Shown here: positions 1-11,073 of the stretch, one piece after another | Layout: each line of letters starts with the position of its first letter | Position numbering within the stretch: position 1 is the first letter of the stretch | Source of the DNA: Endomychus coccineus | Lineage: Eukaryota > Arthropoda > Insecta > Coleoptera > Endomychidae | NCBI GenBank assembly: GCA_958510875.1 | Contig: OY294067.1 | Span: 253,781,736-253,845,735, forward strand | Length of the DNA: 64,000 nucleotides | Reading direction: 5' to 3' | Program-made: the position numbers and the translations under genes | The notes under the pieces: generated by a model | What the model was told of the DNA's origin: nothing | Seen by the model: only the letters and a program-made list of their open reading frames with translations | Databases searched by the model: none

Positions 1-1
1 T

Positions 2-610
2 ATCTGGTCAGACGAATGCTTTATTTCAAGTGCTGGCATTTTCAATCGTCACAATACCAGGAACTGGCGTAGTGAAAATCTGCATTTAATGTTTGAAAGG
101 GCACAACAAGGACGCTTTGGAGTTGGGGTTTCATGTTTTATTTTGGGTAGACATATAGTTTATAGGATTTTTGAAGGAGGTCTTACAGCACGTAGATACC
201 TAGAAATTCTTGAGGAAGTTATTCCAGAACTGCTCGAAAACATTCCATTAGCCCAGTATAATGCTGTTTACCTACAGCAAGATGGTGCCCCAAGTCATAA
301 CTCTAGGCTTTTAAGGGCCTTTCTAAATAATAACTTTCCTCAAAGATGGATAGGTACCAACGGACCTGTTAGATGGCCTCCACGATCACCAGATCTCTCA
401 ATTTTAGATTTTTTTTTATGGGGTTATATACAAAATGAAGTATATAAAACTCGATATGACGGCATTGCAAAACTTCGAGAGGCAATTCATTTAGCTTTTC
501 GAAATCTGTGAATGAGAACAATGGTTCTTTTGAACGCTATTCAAAGAATCTCAAAGATGTGCCAATTTTGCATTAGAGAAAATGGTGGTCAATTTGAACA
601 TCACATTTAA
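2..610 (+). pseudogene. mariner-like (DDE_3) transposase, C-terminal two thirds, broken
   Basis: An open frame begins at base 2, so the N-terminal helix-turn-helix part lies outside the window. It reads from the first catalytic block (IWSDECF) through the second (QQDGAPSH) to the third (WPPRSPDLSILDFFLWG), with about 36 residues between the second and third aspartates. A TGA at 509-511 interrupts the frame. The same frame continues afterwards to a typical C-terminus (ENGGQFEHHI) and a stop at 608-610, so one nonsense mutation breaks an otherwise readable tail. No terminal inverted repeat was found at the 3' side. It is an inactive Tc1/mariner-superfamily copy; family assignment rests on the DDE motifs. 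Confidence 0.8.
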
Positions 611-927
611 TTTTTTTTAATAATGTTATTTTTTTGTGTTTTTGTTATATTGTCACTTTACGCCACAAAACTGTTGTTACAAACTTACTGTTAGAAAAAA
701 GATCTATGGGAATTTTTTTTAATAGATACCTATATACAAAGTATCCAATTATTTGTTAGTAATATGTAAGTTGCACTTGTTTATTATTGTTATCCATAGC
801 CTACTATTAAAATATGTATTTAATTTTCTGAAAATTGTCAATTATTTGCGTGTTTCTGAAAAAAAGTTTATACTATCATATATTTTTGAAAAGGTAAAAA
901 AAAGACAAATTTTATAGTCTATAAATA
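611..927. other. AT-rich non-coding stretch
   Basis: No gene, repeat terminus or RNA is recognisable here. The first part is probably the 3' flank of the mariner copy. Confidence 0.4.
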
Positions 928-929
928 TA

Positions 930-1270
930 CAGGGTGTTCCATTTAAAAAAACATAAGTTTACTTTATAACTCAAAAACAGTAAATATGTAACAAAAGTTA
1001 TCTACACCACTGCATTCTACGGAAAAAAATCTATTAGAATGTTATTTTACCTTTTCGATAAGTTGAAGGATAACGGAGATACGAGGAGGGTCACAAAATG
1101 CAACATTTTCAGAAATGCTCTGTATCTTAAAAACTAAAAGGGCTATGAAAATTCTGTTGACGGCATCTTGAGTTTTACGAAAAAGTAGCACAGTGTCGCG
1201 AAAACCGCAACTCTCTATCTTTAAAAATAAAGGAGATACCCCGCAAAAGTACCCAAAATGGGACACCCTG
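930..1270. mobile_element. 341-bp MITE with mariner-type ends (CAGGGTGT..ACACCCTG)
   Basis: The left end reads CAGGGTGTTCCATTT and the right end, reverse-complemented, CAGGGTGTCCCATTTTG. Both ends are flanked by TA (928-929 and 1271-1272), the mariner target duplication. There is no transposase frame inside. The ends begin like those of the intact mariner at 38076-40334, so that class of transposase could have mobilised it; this is an inference. Confidence 0.75.
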
Positions 1271-1344
1271 TACAAGGAAAAGTCGAAGAGACAAATTTTG
1301 TTAAGAATGGATTGAAAATCATGTAAAAATTGTTTTCTCCAACA

Positions 1345-1545
1345 AAAAAAAAGAAAAATCTTGTCTTCCGGATGGATTCCGCGTCACAATAGCTCTACTT
1401 GATGCCGACGTTTCGCCAACCATTACAGGTGGCATCTTCAGGGCAGGCGTGAGGCTTGAACTGAAACTGGTTCTACTGGTTTCTGTAGCCGTATTTATTG
1501 TAGGAAAAATCCTTCACGCTACATAGTTCACTGCCTTTGTTTCGG
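1345..1545 (-). repeat. Penelope-like element family 1 terminal repeat (pLTR), minus copy
   Basis: This segment is the reverse complement of 4430-4640, and related segments occur at 7345-7580, 33335-33540 and 33810-34010. It follows the GIY-YIG end of the minus-strand PLE and carries the hammerhead-like core described at 1395-1455. Confidence 0.75.
1395..1455 (-). ncRNA. hammerhead-ribozyme-like core in PLE family 1 terminal repeat
   Basis: On the minus strand CTGAAGA (1441-1435) is followed by a GCCACC/GGTTGGC stem II and then GAAAC. The trinucleotide at the cleavage position is GTA. PLE terminal repeats are known to carry type I hammerheads. Stem I pairs poorly here, so activity is doubtful. 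Confidence 0.45.
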
Positions 1546-1548
1546 TGG

Positions 1549-2880
1549 TTAACTTCGTTCCGGCACCTGACCCTGCCGTTGTGCGATCATGTGCGAAGTG
1601 GAATTTTCGAGGATGGGTTTCCAAATGTTGGGAAGGTAATATCCTGAGTCACGGTTCAGATTATTCGGATGTTTTAGGATTTCTATAGCTTCAAGGAATT
1701 TTCGCTGATAGAAGTTTGGGGCTCGGACTAGGATTTTAGTATCTTCAAAAAGGATTTGATGATTTGTGTTCCGCAAGTGCAGATCTACTGGTGTCACGAA
1801 GTCTGACAGATTGCTTTTGGGCAGGGTGGTGGTGGGAAAGACCGTTGAGGTATCTATCGGTATGGGTGGGTTTCCGATACACAGAATGTCCTAAAGTACC
1901 GTCAGTCTGTCGACTAACCAATACATCCAGGAACGGGAGTGAACCTTGCGATTCGACTTCCATGGTGAAACGGACATTGGGATGTAATGAATTTAAATGA
2001 TTGAGGAAGGGAACAAGCTTTTCGCGACCATGTTGCCAATTAACGAAAGTATCGTCGACATATCTAAACCAACATTTCGGCTTGAGAACAGATGAGTCAA
2101 TGGCATCTTGTTCAAAAGCTTCCATGAAGATATTAGCTATGATTGGGGAAAGTGTGGAAACCATGGCAGCTCCCGAGGACTGCTCGTAGAACTTGCCATC
2201 GTATAGAAAATATGTGGAGGATAGACAAAAATCAATTAACGGTAGCAAGTCCGTTGAAATGTTTTTGGCAGGTAACAATTGAGAAATTATGGAAAGGCTG
2301 TCTGGAATGGGAACATTGGTAAACAGTGATTCGACGTCGAAGCTGACGAGCAAATCGCATGGGTCAACTTTCAACGTTTGAAGTTTTTCAACGAAATGAA
2401 AGGAATTTAGGATAAAACTATTGGAATCACCTACAAGGGGTTTGAGAATGGATGACAGGTATCGAGAGAGTTTATAAGTAGGAGATCCGATAGTGCTGAC
2501 AATCGGTCTCAGGGGAACTGAGGGCTTATGAATTTTAGGCAAACCATATAAACCGGGACATTTTGAACAATGGGGGATGAGAAATTTTTTATCTGAATCA
2601 GGAAGGGAAGAATGACGAATAATTTGTGAAATTGAACGTTCTATAGAGGAGGTGCGATCTTTTGCTAGAAGCTTATAGGAGTTAGTTTGCAGATGTTGCA
2701 GGATTTTGTTATCATAATCTGAACGATTCATGACAACAGTGGAGTTTCCTTTATCAGCCCTCAAAATAGCCAAATCAGGATTTGATTTGAGTGAATTGAG
2801 AGCTTGAATTAAAGGTTTAGGGCAATTTGATTTAGGAATCTTGGAATGACGAAAAATTTTAGCAGTTTCGAAACGAATTT
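1549..2880 (-). pseudogene. Penelope-like element family 1: reverse transcriptase with internal deletion
   Basis: Read on the minus strand, the frame 2773-1745 gives a PLE reverse transcriptase: LLVSFDVESLFTNVPI, then the catalytic FRYVDDTFV, then LPFLDVLV and YRKPTHTDRYLN. Upstream, RADKGNSTVVM shows that this copy keeps more of the N-terminal RT region than its neighbour. Directly after QKQSV the frame jumps to [14 protein letters not shown], so about 490 bp holding the linker and the GIY-YIG core are deleted relative to the plus copy at 2877-4408. A frame break then leads to the C-terminal [16 protein letters not shown] (1549-1797). The usual AMGSPLSP motif is AMVSTLSP. It is a dead retroelement copy lying head-to-head with the next feature. 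Confidence 0.85.
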
Positions 2881-4408
2881 CACAAATTATTCGTCATTCT
2901 TCCCTTCCTGATTCAGATAAGAAATTTCTCATCCCCCATTGTTCAAAATGTCCCCGTTTATATGGTTTGCCTAAAATTCATAAGCCCTCAGTTCCCCAGA
3001 GACCGATTGTCAGCACTATCGGATCTCCTACTTATAAACTCTCTCGATACCTGTCATCCATTCTCAAACCCCTTGTAGGTGATTCCAATAGTTTTATCCT
3101 AAATTCCTTTCATTTCGTTAAAAAACTTCAAACGTTGAAAATTGACCCATGCGATTTGCTCGTCAGCTTCGACGTCGAATCACTGTTTACCAATGTTCCC
3201 ATTCCAGACAGCCTTTCCATAATTTCTCAATTGTTACCTGCCAAAAACATTTCAACGGACTTGCTACCGTTAATTGATTTTTGTCTATCCTCCACATATT
3301 TTCTATACGATGGCAAGTTCTACGAGCAGTCCTCGGGAGCTGCCATGGGTTCCCCACTTTCCCCGATCATAGCTAATATCTTCATGGAAGCTTTTGAACA
3401 AGATGCCATTGACTCATTTGTTCTCAAGCCGAAATGTTGGTTTAGATATGTCGACGATACTTTCGTTATTTGGCAACATGGTCGCGAAAAGCTTGTTCCC
3501 TTCCTCAATCATTTAAATTCATTACATCCCAATATCCGTTTCACCATGGAAGTCGAATCGCAAGGTTCACTCCCGTTCCTGGATGTATTGGTTAGTCGAC
3601 AGACTGACGGTATTTAGGACATTCTGTGTATCGGAAACCCACCCATACCGATAGATACCTCAATGGTCTTTCCCACCACCACCCTGCCCAAAAGCAATCT
3701 GTCATAAACTCCCTGGTCCACAGAGCTGTCAACCTATCTCAGCCTCAATCTTTAAAATCAGAATTAAAACATCTATCATCTGCCTTATTATCAAACAATT
3801 TCTCCCATTACAACATTCAAAAAGCCATAAAGAAATACACTTCACCTAAAATTCCAAATCGACCTGAGCCAGAAACCCTCCCACCTGCTTTATCCACGGC
3901 CTATCTTCCATATATTGAAAATATAACAGATCGAATTTCCAAAATCCTCAAAAAACATAATATTTCTACCCGTTTTTCCACACTTCCAAAATTATCGCAG
4001 TTTTACAAACCTATCAAAGATCCCCTTCCTCCTCTCCACTTAGAAGGTGTTTATAGTATTCCCTGTTCTTGCGGTAAAGTCTACATTGGTGAAACAGGTC
4101 GTACAGTAGCTACTCGTGTGAAAGAATATGAGCGCGGTACAAGACTTCGTGACACCAGTAGATCTGCACTTGCGGAACACAAGTTTAACACAAATCATCA
4201 AATCCTTTTTGAAGATACTAAAATCCTAGTCCGAGCCCCAAACTTCTATCAGCGAAAAATCCTTGAAGCTATAGAAATCCTAAAACATCCGAATAATCTG
4301 AACCGTGACTCAGTATATTACCTTCCCAACATTTGGAAACCCATCCTCGAAAATTCCACTTCGCACATGATCGCACAACGGCAGGGTCAGGTGCCGGAAC
4401 GAAGTTAA
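2877..4408 (+). pseudogene. Penelope-like element family 1: RT plus GIY-YIG endonuclease, 5'-truncated, one frameshift
   Basis: The copy starts abruptly at the junction with the inverted copy (about 2877), inside the RT N-terminal region (SQIIRHSSLPDSDK). The RT palm follows: SFDVESLFTNVPI, AMGSPLSPIIANIF, FRYVDDTFVIWQHG. Near 3615 one base is missing relative to the minus copy, giving a premature TAG. The frame resumes at 3626 (YRKPTHTDRYLN) and ends at 4408. The C-terminal part holds a GIY-YIG nuclease domain ([20 protein letters not shown], then EHK and an N-rich tail), the hallmark of Penelope-like elements. RT plus GIY-YIG normally primes and integrates the element. This copy is close to intact but interrupted and truncated. 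Confidence 0.88.
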
Positions 4409-4429
4409 CCACCGGAACAAAAGCAGTGA

Positions 4430-4640
4430 ACTATGTAGCGTGAAGGATTTTTCCTACAATAAATACGGCTACAGAAACCAGTAGAACCAGTTTCAGTTCA
4501 AGCCTCCAGCCTGCCCTGAAGATGCCAGCTGTAATAGTCGGCGAAACGTCGGCATCAAGTCGAGCTATTGTGACGCGGAATCCATCCGGAAGACAAAATT
4601 TTTCAAGATTAGCTGTCCGCGAAAGTCTACTATCCAAGAA
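4430..4640 (+). repeat. Penelope-like element family 1 terminal repeat (pLTR), plus copy
   Basis: It lies directly downstream of the GIY-YIG stop and matches the reverse complement of 1345-1545 closely. The inverted pair of pLTRs brackets the two head-to-head coding copies, an arrangement typical of PLEs. Confidence 0.75.
4505..4575 (+). ncRNA. hammerhead-ribozyme-like core, PLE family 1
   Basis: CTGAAGA (4516-4522), a short stem II (TGCC/GGCG), then GAAAC, then GTC ending at 4561. Stem III would be only two pairs (AC/GT) closing an 11-base loop, as in other minimal PLE hammerheads. Stem I is weak, with a few pairs plus an asymmetric loop. The core bases are present; cleavage is unproven. 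Confidence 0.5.
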
Positions 4641-5232
4641 AAAAAAAGAAGTGGCGTACCATTTATTTTAAACCAATAATTCAGGGGTGTGTGCGTACGG
4701 ACGCCACTGGCTTAAGTAGGAAAACAATAGTTAATGGAAAAAGACTGCTTTTAACCTAGATACCACATACCAAAATTGAAGAAAAATATCTGAAGTGGGT
4801 TCCGACATATTAGGAAAAAATTAATTTTTTTTTTAAATTTTTAACATCCTCTAGATCAGAACGGAAGCACTTTAGACCCCATGTTCATATGAAATTGAAA
4901 AAAAATACATGAGGAATCACACATTAAAATTTTTTAGACTACTTGGGGACTACTACACTGTATGGTGCAGTGTTAATGCTGAATCATTCAATATTCTTGA
5001 CTTGTCTATTAATCTTCTATTAATACCTTACTATCCCTAGGATAGTTGTTTGTACTATTGTTTTTCAAATCAAATGATATATTTGAAACAATAAAAAACT
5101 AAAATTGTGTATTTAAAGAGGAGTTCACATTAGTGTTGACACCATGATTTATGGTGAAAGCTAGTTATCAGTAATTTGCAATCAGTAAGATAGAATCAAG
5201 AGTATAGTATATTATTAGTTTTATTTTTGTAG
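4641..5232. other. HDAC1 intron sequence upstream of the first visible exon
   Basis: No coding exon for the missing HDAC1 N-terminus (about 45 residues) is found here or between 610 and 4640. The stretch ends in a T-rich tract and the AG acceptor at 5231-5232. A short inverted GTGGCGT/ACGCCAC pair near 4650-4705 may be debris. Confidence 0.5.
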
Positions 5233-8200
5233 AGGCCTCATAAAGCAACAGCTGAAGAAATGACAAAGTTTCATTCAGATGATTATATTCGATTTTTAAG
5301 GTCAATAAGGCCTGACAATATGTCTGAATACAATAAGCAAATGCAGAGGTTCAATGTTGGTGAAGACTGTCCAGTTTTTGATGGCTTATATGAATTCTGC
5401 CAGCTTTCTGCTGGTGGATCAGTAGCGGCTGCTGTGAAATTAAATAAACAAGCCTCAGAAATTTGTATTAATTGGGGAGGTGGATTGCATCATGCTAAGA
5501 AATCTGAAGCCTCAGGATTTTGTTATGTTAATGACATCGTATTGGGCATTTTGGAATTACTAAAGTATCACCAAAGAGTATTATATATAGATATTGATGT
5601 TCATCATGGAGATGGTGTAGAAGAAGCATTTTATACTACCGACCGTGTGATGACGGTATCCTTCCACAAATATGGAGAATATTTCCCAGGTAAATTAACG
5701 ATATTACGTTTATTCCATAGGTACTAATACTTTTATATAGCTATGTTTTCAAATTATACCATCTTCTAGTATTCGATAATTTGTTACGTCAAAGAATTCA
5801 ACATAAGGACAAGAATATTTTTTTCTCTGTACCTTTATTTTGCATTTAACAAGTTCAGTGAAGAATATTTTCGATTAGAAACTTTATCTTTGGCATAGGC
5901 TAATTTTTCATTTGCCTTGTAAAAATATTCAATATAGCAGCATTGAGTACATTTCAAATTAAAAAGCTTAGCAGTATCCATAACAGTATTACTAATCTGT
6001 GTGAATACATTGATTGTGATAATGTTTGTTTCCTTCATGGGAATTAATAGATCTCTCTTTGTCACATTTAGACATTAGAGATTTGCGAGTTTGTTTCAAT
6101 AATTATTGCAATTTTCTTAATGTATCTGCCTAACGACGGAAAACTTGTCAATATTCTCTAGGTTGATTAATTTAACAATGTGACAAATGTTTGATTCTTA
6201 TGAAAAATTTGTTAGCAAGACTTTTTCTCACGTCATGTTTAAATCATACTTCATACATTTTCCATATAAACCTTGAACAATGAGTAATGTGTTTATATAA
6301 AATTTCTTTCAGGTACTGGTGATCTCAGAGATATCGGTGCTGGTAAAGGTAAATATTACGCTGTAAACATTCCCCTTCGCGACGGTATGGATGATGACTC
6401 CTACGACAGTATATTTGTTCCTATCATCAGTAAAGTAATGGAAACTTTTCAACCTAGTGCTGTGGTATTGCAATGCGGTGCAGATTCCCTTACAGGCGAT
6501 CGTCTGGGATGTTTCAATCTTACCGTTCGAGGGCACGGTAAATGCGTCGAATTCGTCAAGAAATACAATTTGCCTTTCATGATGGTCGGCGGGGGAGGCT
6601 ACACAATCAGAAACGTTTCGAGGGCTTGGACGTTCGAAACGTCGGTCGCTCTAGGCGTAGAAATAGCGAACGAATTGCCTTACAACGACTATTTCGAATA
6701 CTTTGGTCCAGATTTTAAACTACATATCAGTCCCAGCAATATGGCGAATCAAAATACGCCCGAATATTTAGAGAAAATCAAAACGCGGTTATTCGAGAAT
6801 CTGCGTATGCTGCCGCACGCCCCCGGAGTGCAAGTACAGGCGATCCCGGAAGATGCCATCAACGAAGAATCGGATATAGAGGAAAAGGTAGATAAAGATG
6901 AACGACTACCGCAGAAAGATCTCGATAAGAGAATCGTACACGATAACGAGTTTTCGGATAGTGAAGAGGAAGGTGAGGGTGGCAGAAGAGATAATCGTAG
7001 TTATAAGGGTAGAAAGCGGCCTCGATTGGAGAAGGGTATCGATGGAAAAGACTCTAATTTGGATTTGAAAGATGAAATCAAATCGGAAAAGGGTAAGTTC
7101 TTCTATCAATTGAGTCATGTAGAAACTTGTTTATTTTATTAGCAGTTTTATTTTTTGAAATTGGCTATTGTTATTTCAAGACAATACTTCATTTATGAAA
7201 CATTCGTAATGAAAATCAAAGATGGATGATTGTCTTCATTCATTATTCATGAAAATTGTAAAACTCATCATTTATTTATTAAGCAAGGGCGAAGCCAATT
7301 TACAATAAGCATAATTACGTAAAAGCTAAACTATTCACACAAGCTCTCTTGAATAGTAGACTTCCGCGGATAGCTAATCTTGAAAATTCTTGGCTTCCTG
7401 ATAGATTCCGAGACACAATAGCAGCCAACGTTTCGCCAACCATTACAGATGACATGTCCAGGGTAGGCTCGGGGTTTGAACTGACACTAAATCTTCTGGT
7501 TTCTGTAGCGGTATTTATTGTGGGAAAAAACGTCCACGCTATACACAGTTCACTGCCTTTATTCCGGTGGTTAACTCCGTATCCTGAGTCACGGTTTATT
7601 AGTGTCAAACTTGTGTTTCGCAAGTGCAGATCTGGTACAGTGATTTTACCAAAGTGGGACTTTTTTTCCGACTTTTGGTTGAGTACAGAAAGTTAGGAAA
7701 TTATGTGACCAAATTTTCCTACGAGTGGAAAATTCGTAGAAAATTGAAATCTGGATAGTCAATTCTTATGGTAAATTTAATGCTGAACAACTTTTGTTCG
7801 AAACTTTTTTCCTAAAATGCATAGTTTTAAAGTTATTAACGTTTTTTGGCCGAAAAACACGGAAAATTGTATATAAATAAATAGCGACATTTTCCCCCAT
7901 TGGAGGTTTTCTCTCACTATTTTTTTTCGTAATCTACGCAAAATTTCTTAACCTTCTGTACTGTCAAAGCAAAAGTCGGAAAAAAAGTCCCAAAACCCAA
8001 AAAATTAGGTAAAATGACTGTACTAATCTATAGGTGTCACGATGCCTTGTACAGCACTCATGTTCTTTCACACTAGTAGCTACTGTACGACCTGTTTCAC
8101 CAATGTAGATTTAAGAATCCTTAAGAAGCTTAATATTTCTAATCTGTTTGTCACACTTGCAAAACTATCTCAGTTTTACAAACCCATCCTCCTCTTCACT

Positions 8201-10480
8201 TAGAAGGTGTTAATAGCATTCCCTGTTCTTGCGGTAAATTCTACATTGGTGAAACAAATTGTACAGTATCTACTAGTGTGAAAGAACATGAGCGGTATAC
8301 AAGGCTTCGTGACACCAGTAGATCTGCACTTGCGAACACAAGTTTGACACTAATCATAAAAATCAGCGAAAAATTCTTGGAGCAATAGAAATCCTAAAAC
8401 ATCCAAATAATCTAAAACGTGACTCAGGATATTACCTGCCCAACATTTAGAAACCCATTCTCGAAAATTCCACTTCGCATATGATCACACAACGGCAAAA
8501 AATTAGTCTAAAAGCACCAAAGCAAAGAGGTACGTTACAAAATACCAGTGATTTCTTGTAAAAGATGACAGCTGACTGGAAGGTGCTGGAAATCTTTCCG
8601 GGCTAGTTATGTGAAGGCGGAACTTCACCAAATTGGGCTAGCCTAGTGGCATGTGCCGCCGGGTTTTGCCGAAAGAACATTGAAATAAAACTATCCCTGA
8701 GTATCCATTTTCGTAAACCTCCGACCGCGTCACAATTCATAATTTCAAAGAGTGACATCCGCACCTTCAGCAAAATGACAGTAGCGGCTCGTGAGTTATG
8801 AAAGAGGTTGAGCATAAGAAAAAAATTACCTATTTTTTGTACATAAAATATCCATTCTCCTATTTTTCATGCTGGAAAAAACGTCTGTGACTTTGTTGTC
8901 AGAATCCGGGATAGACTGGACGAACTTCTTTTCTATTGACAGAACCGCCGATCTTCTGACATTGTGCTTCTCAGAAAAGTTGTAATGTGTTTGATATATA
9001 AAAACATTGTTCACATTCTGCTGTTCACATGGGCGTTGTACAAATAATATCCAACAGTTTGTATGTTTCCGTCAAAACCTTTTTAAGTTGTTGTCTGTTA
9101 TGAATACTAAAAGTGGCAAATTACCACCTACGTCACACATGTCATCGCGCTGAAAGAAAGTTCACTTTCTAATTTTCATCAAAATATTTTTGTGCAAATG
9201 GATGTCTATAAGTTTTAAAATTTTGAGAATCAAATGATGTTGCCGCATCCTAAAATCAAATCGGTCGCTAATTTGGCTCAAAATAGTGTCGCATACTTCC
9301 TTGGTTTAACAGCTCTGTTATCTCCAGCTGTCGTTTTTTGTTATCAGACCCAGAAGAATTTAAATAGTTTGCAATTCATTCAGCAATGTTTTTGCTAATA
9401 CATAACAGCATTATGTCCACCCGGCTTTAAAAAAGACCAAAAGCGTTAAAAAAATGTGCGTTAAACACGTATCGAATAATGACAACCATTTACTGATGAT
9501 TATAGGTGTCTGTAGTTTCATTGGCCTCCAAAGCAATGAAATTTGCAGATTTAATTTCTTTTAATATTTTCTGTTTGCAACATTGCATCTAGTAGTTAGT
9601 TCTGAATAGTTTTAGAGACGCTTTTAAACACTTGTGAACCCGAACCTTTAATATGTATTGCAAGCACAGCGTCTAGTTCAGCTGCAAAGTTGATTAAGCC
9701 TACATAAATACCTGGATTTTCCGACGTTAATGTCTCATCATAGCCTAACCCCAATTCAAAGGCTCACTTAAGACTTCACGCTTTCGAATTGAATTCACAC
9801 ACTGTACACTATGAAGACAAGACGTTTACTGGAGATACGATGCTTTGTGTCCCTAAACGACGGCATAAGCGCGTATGACGATGATAATTGTAGTCAACCG
9901 AATCATACTTGAAATGGGTACACTTCAGAACGTTCCCCGGAACATAGTTTTGAGCGTTATCAATGCATGCGCCTGATGTGCGAAATAAAATAATGCACTG
10001 AATTAAATGCGAATTTCTTTCTGTGTTTATCTTGATGGTTGGATGGGCACGTGCCCTTGTGCCCTTTAGTACCAGCCGCCACTGCAAAATGAAAGGTCTT
10101 ATTTGAACACCTTATGTTTGAAATAACATTTTCATTTAATTCGTTTTGCTTTTTAAATTGAACGAATTTAGTAATTTATTCCTCATTTTGGTAAACGTTA
10201 CAACACCCACATAACACTCCCTTAAATTACATGGACTATAATTTCAAAGTGATAGAATACAAATTTTGTAAATTACGTTCAACGTAATATTGTGTCCTTT
10301 AGGAAATGACCATCGATTGTTATTTGATAGAATGTAATAACGAATTTGTTATACAACTTGATATACTCCCTGATTCTTTTTAATAGTTTTGAATGTTTAA
10401 AGTTTTTATTTACAGGTGATGATGATACTAAGCTGGGCATAACGGATGACATTAAGAAAGATGGAGGACCCGCACCGTGA
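5233..10480 (+). CDS. HDAC1: histone deacetylase 1 (Rpd3/HDAC1), 5' end outside window
   Basis: Exons join(<5233..5689, 6313..7092, 10416..10480); GT/AG borders keep frame across both introns (CCA G|GT ACT and AAG G|GT GAT). The enzyme removes acetyl groups from histone lysines in nuclear Sin3, NuRD and CoREST complexes. The frame opens at [10 protein letters not shown], which in HDAC1 follows about 45 residues coded upstream, beyond this window. Visible class I zinc-hydrolase residues are the GGLHHAKK histidine pair, the DIDVHHGDG zinc ligands, the QCGADSL aspartate and the GGGGYTIRN tyrosine. The C-terminal tail is acidic, then basic ([18 protein letters not shown]), and ends in the small third exon with GGPAP before TGA. 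The 3.3-kb last intron is filled with PLE, MITE and hAT remnants. Identity is very secure; HDAC1 versus HDAC2 is meaningless in insects, which usually have one Rpd3. Confidence 0.96.
7345..8500. pseudogene. PLE family 1 fragment, inverted halves, in the HDAC1 intron
   Basis: From about 7345 to 7635 and 8024 to 8106 the sequence is minus-strand pLTR and C-terminal PLE sequence. From about 8107 to 8500 it is plus-strand GIY-YIG sequence (TTCTTGCGGTAAATTCTACA codes for the [10 protein letters not shown] motif), with frameshifts and stops. The minus part is split by the MITE at 7638-8019. A hammerhead-like core on the minus strand lies near 7420-7470. This is the second head-to-head PLE arrangement in the window. 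Confidence 0.75.
7638..8019. mobile_element. 382-bp MITE nested in PLE fragment
   Basis: Ends CAGTGATTTTACC and GGTAAAATGACTG form inverted repeats flanked by TA (7636-7637, 8020-8021). The arms extend inward imperfectly with GACTTTTTTTCCGAC / GTCGGAAAAAAAGTC. There is no coding capacity. It splits the minus-strand PLE remnant, so it inserted later. Confidence 0.7.
8600..10084 (-). pseudogene. hAT-type (ZMYM1-like) transposase remnant in the HDAC1 intron
   Basis: The minus strand from about 9790 downward reads, across several stops and frameshifts, a protein line typical of insect ZMYM1-like hAT transposases: [42 protein letters not shown]. Further pieces ([20 protein letters not shown]) lie at 8826-9014. 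At 10038-10084 the sequence ends in the hAT-like terminus CAGTGGCGGCTGGTAC (read on minus). The other terminus was not located. It is dead and antisense to HDAC1. Confidence 0.65.
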
Positions 10481-10518
10481 CATAGCTCAAATTCCGGGAA
10501 CACTAAGTTTAAGTGACA

Positions 10519-10524
10519 AATAAA
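10519..10524 (+). promoter_or_regulatory. candidate polyadenylation signal AATAAA of HDAC1
   Basis: A canonical AATAAA lies 39 bases after the HDAC1 stop codon on the same strand, so the 3' UTR may be very short. Confidence 0.55.
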
Positions 10525-11073
10525 AAATATTTGAATTATCCTTATTATGAAACTTTTGTGCATAAATTTATAGTTGCCAAAATTCAGGCAAATCATGACT
10601 TTCATTTATATGTTACAAGTTATCGAGTGATGAGAATCAGTGTTTTTAAGTTATTAAAAATGTTAATCATAAACGGTATTTAAAAACACTGGTACTGTTA
10701 TTAGGTATGTGATATTTTTAATAATTTTTTGTATATTCCTGTGCATTGTCAACAATTCAAATTTCTCTGCATGACATTCATAGCAGACTATCTTCTGACA
10801 TTTCTTGTTTCAATTAAATAATTTATAGTATATTGTTTTAATTGTTCCTTGTTGTCTTTGAAATATTTAATATTATAAGTGTTAACAGTGCAGGGATGGA
10901 CACGAGGCGAGATTTCCACCGTGACCCTGATACCACTCGAGTCATGATCACAGATTTCCGTGAGTGTGTTTGAATAAAAATAACTCGCGCGATTTCAACT
11001 TTTCTAAATCGATGTGGTCTATATTTGACTTGTGCGATGCTTAAAAACTGGAGACAGCTGCGCCGCTCCTATT
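10525..11073. other. HDAC1 3' flank, no gene seen
   Basis: AT-rich sequence followed by a more GC-balanced part from about 10890. No frame, terminus or RNA gene is recognised. Confidence 0.4.
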
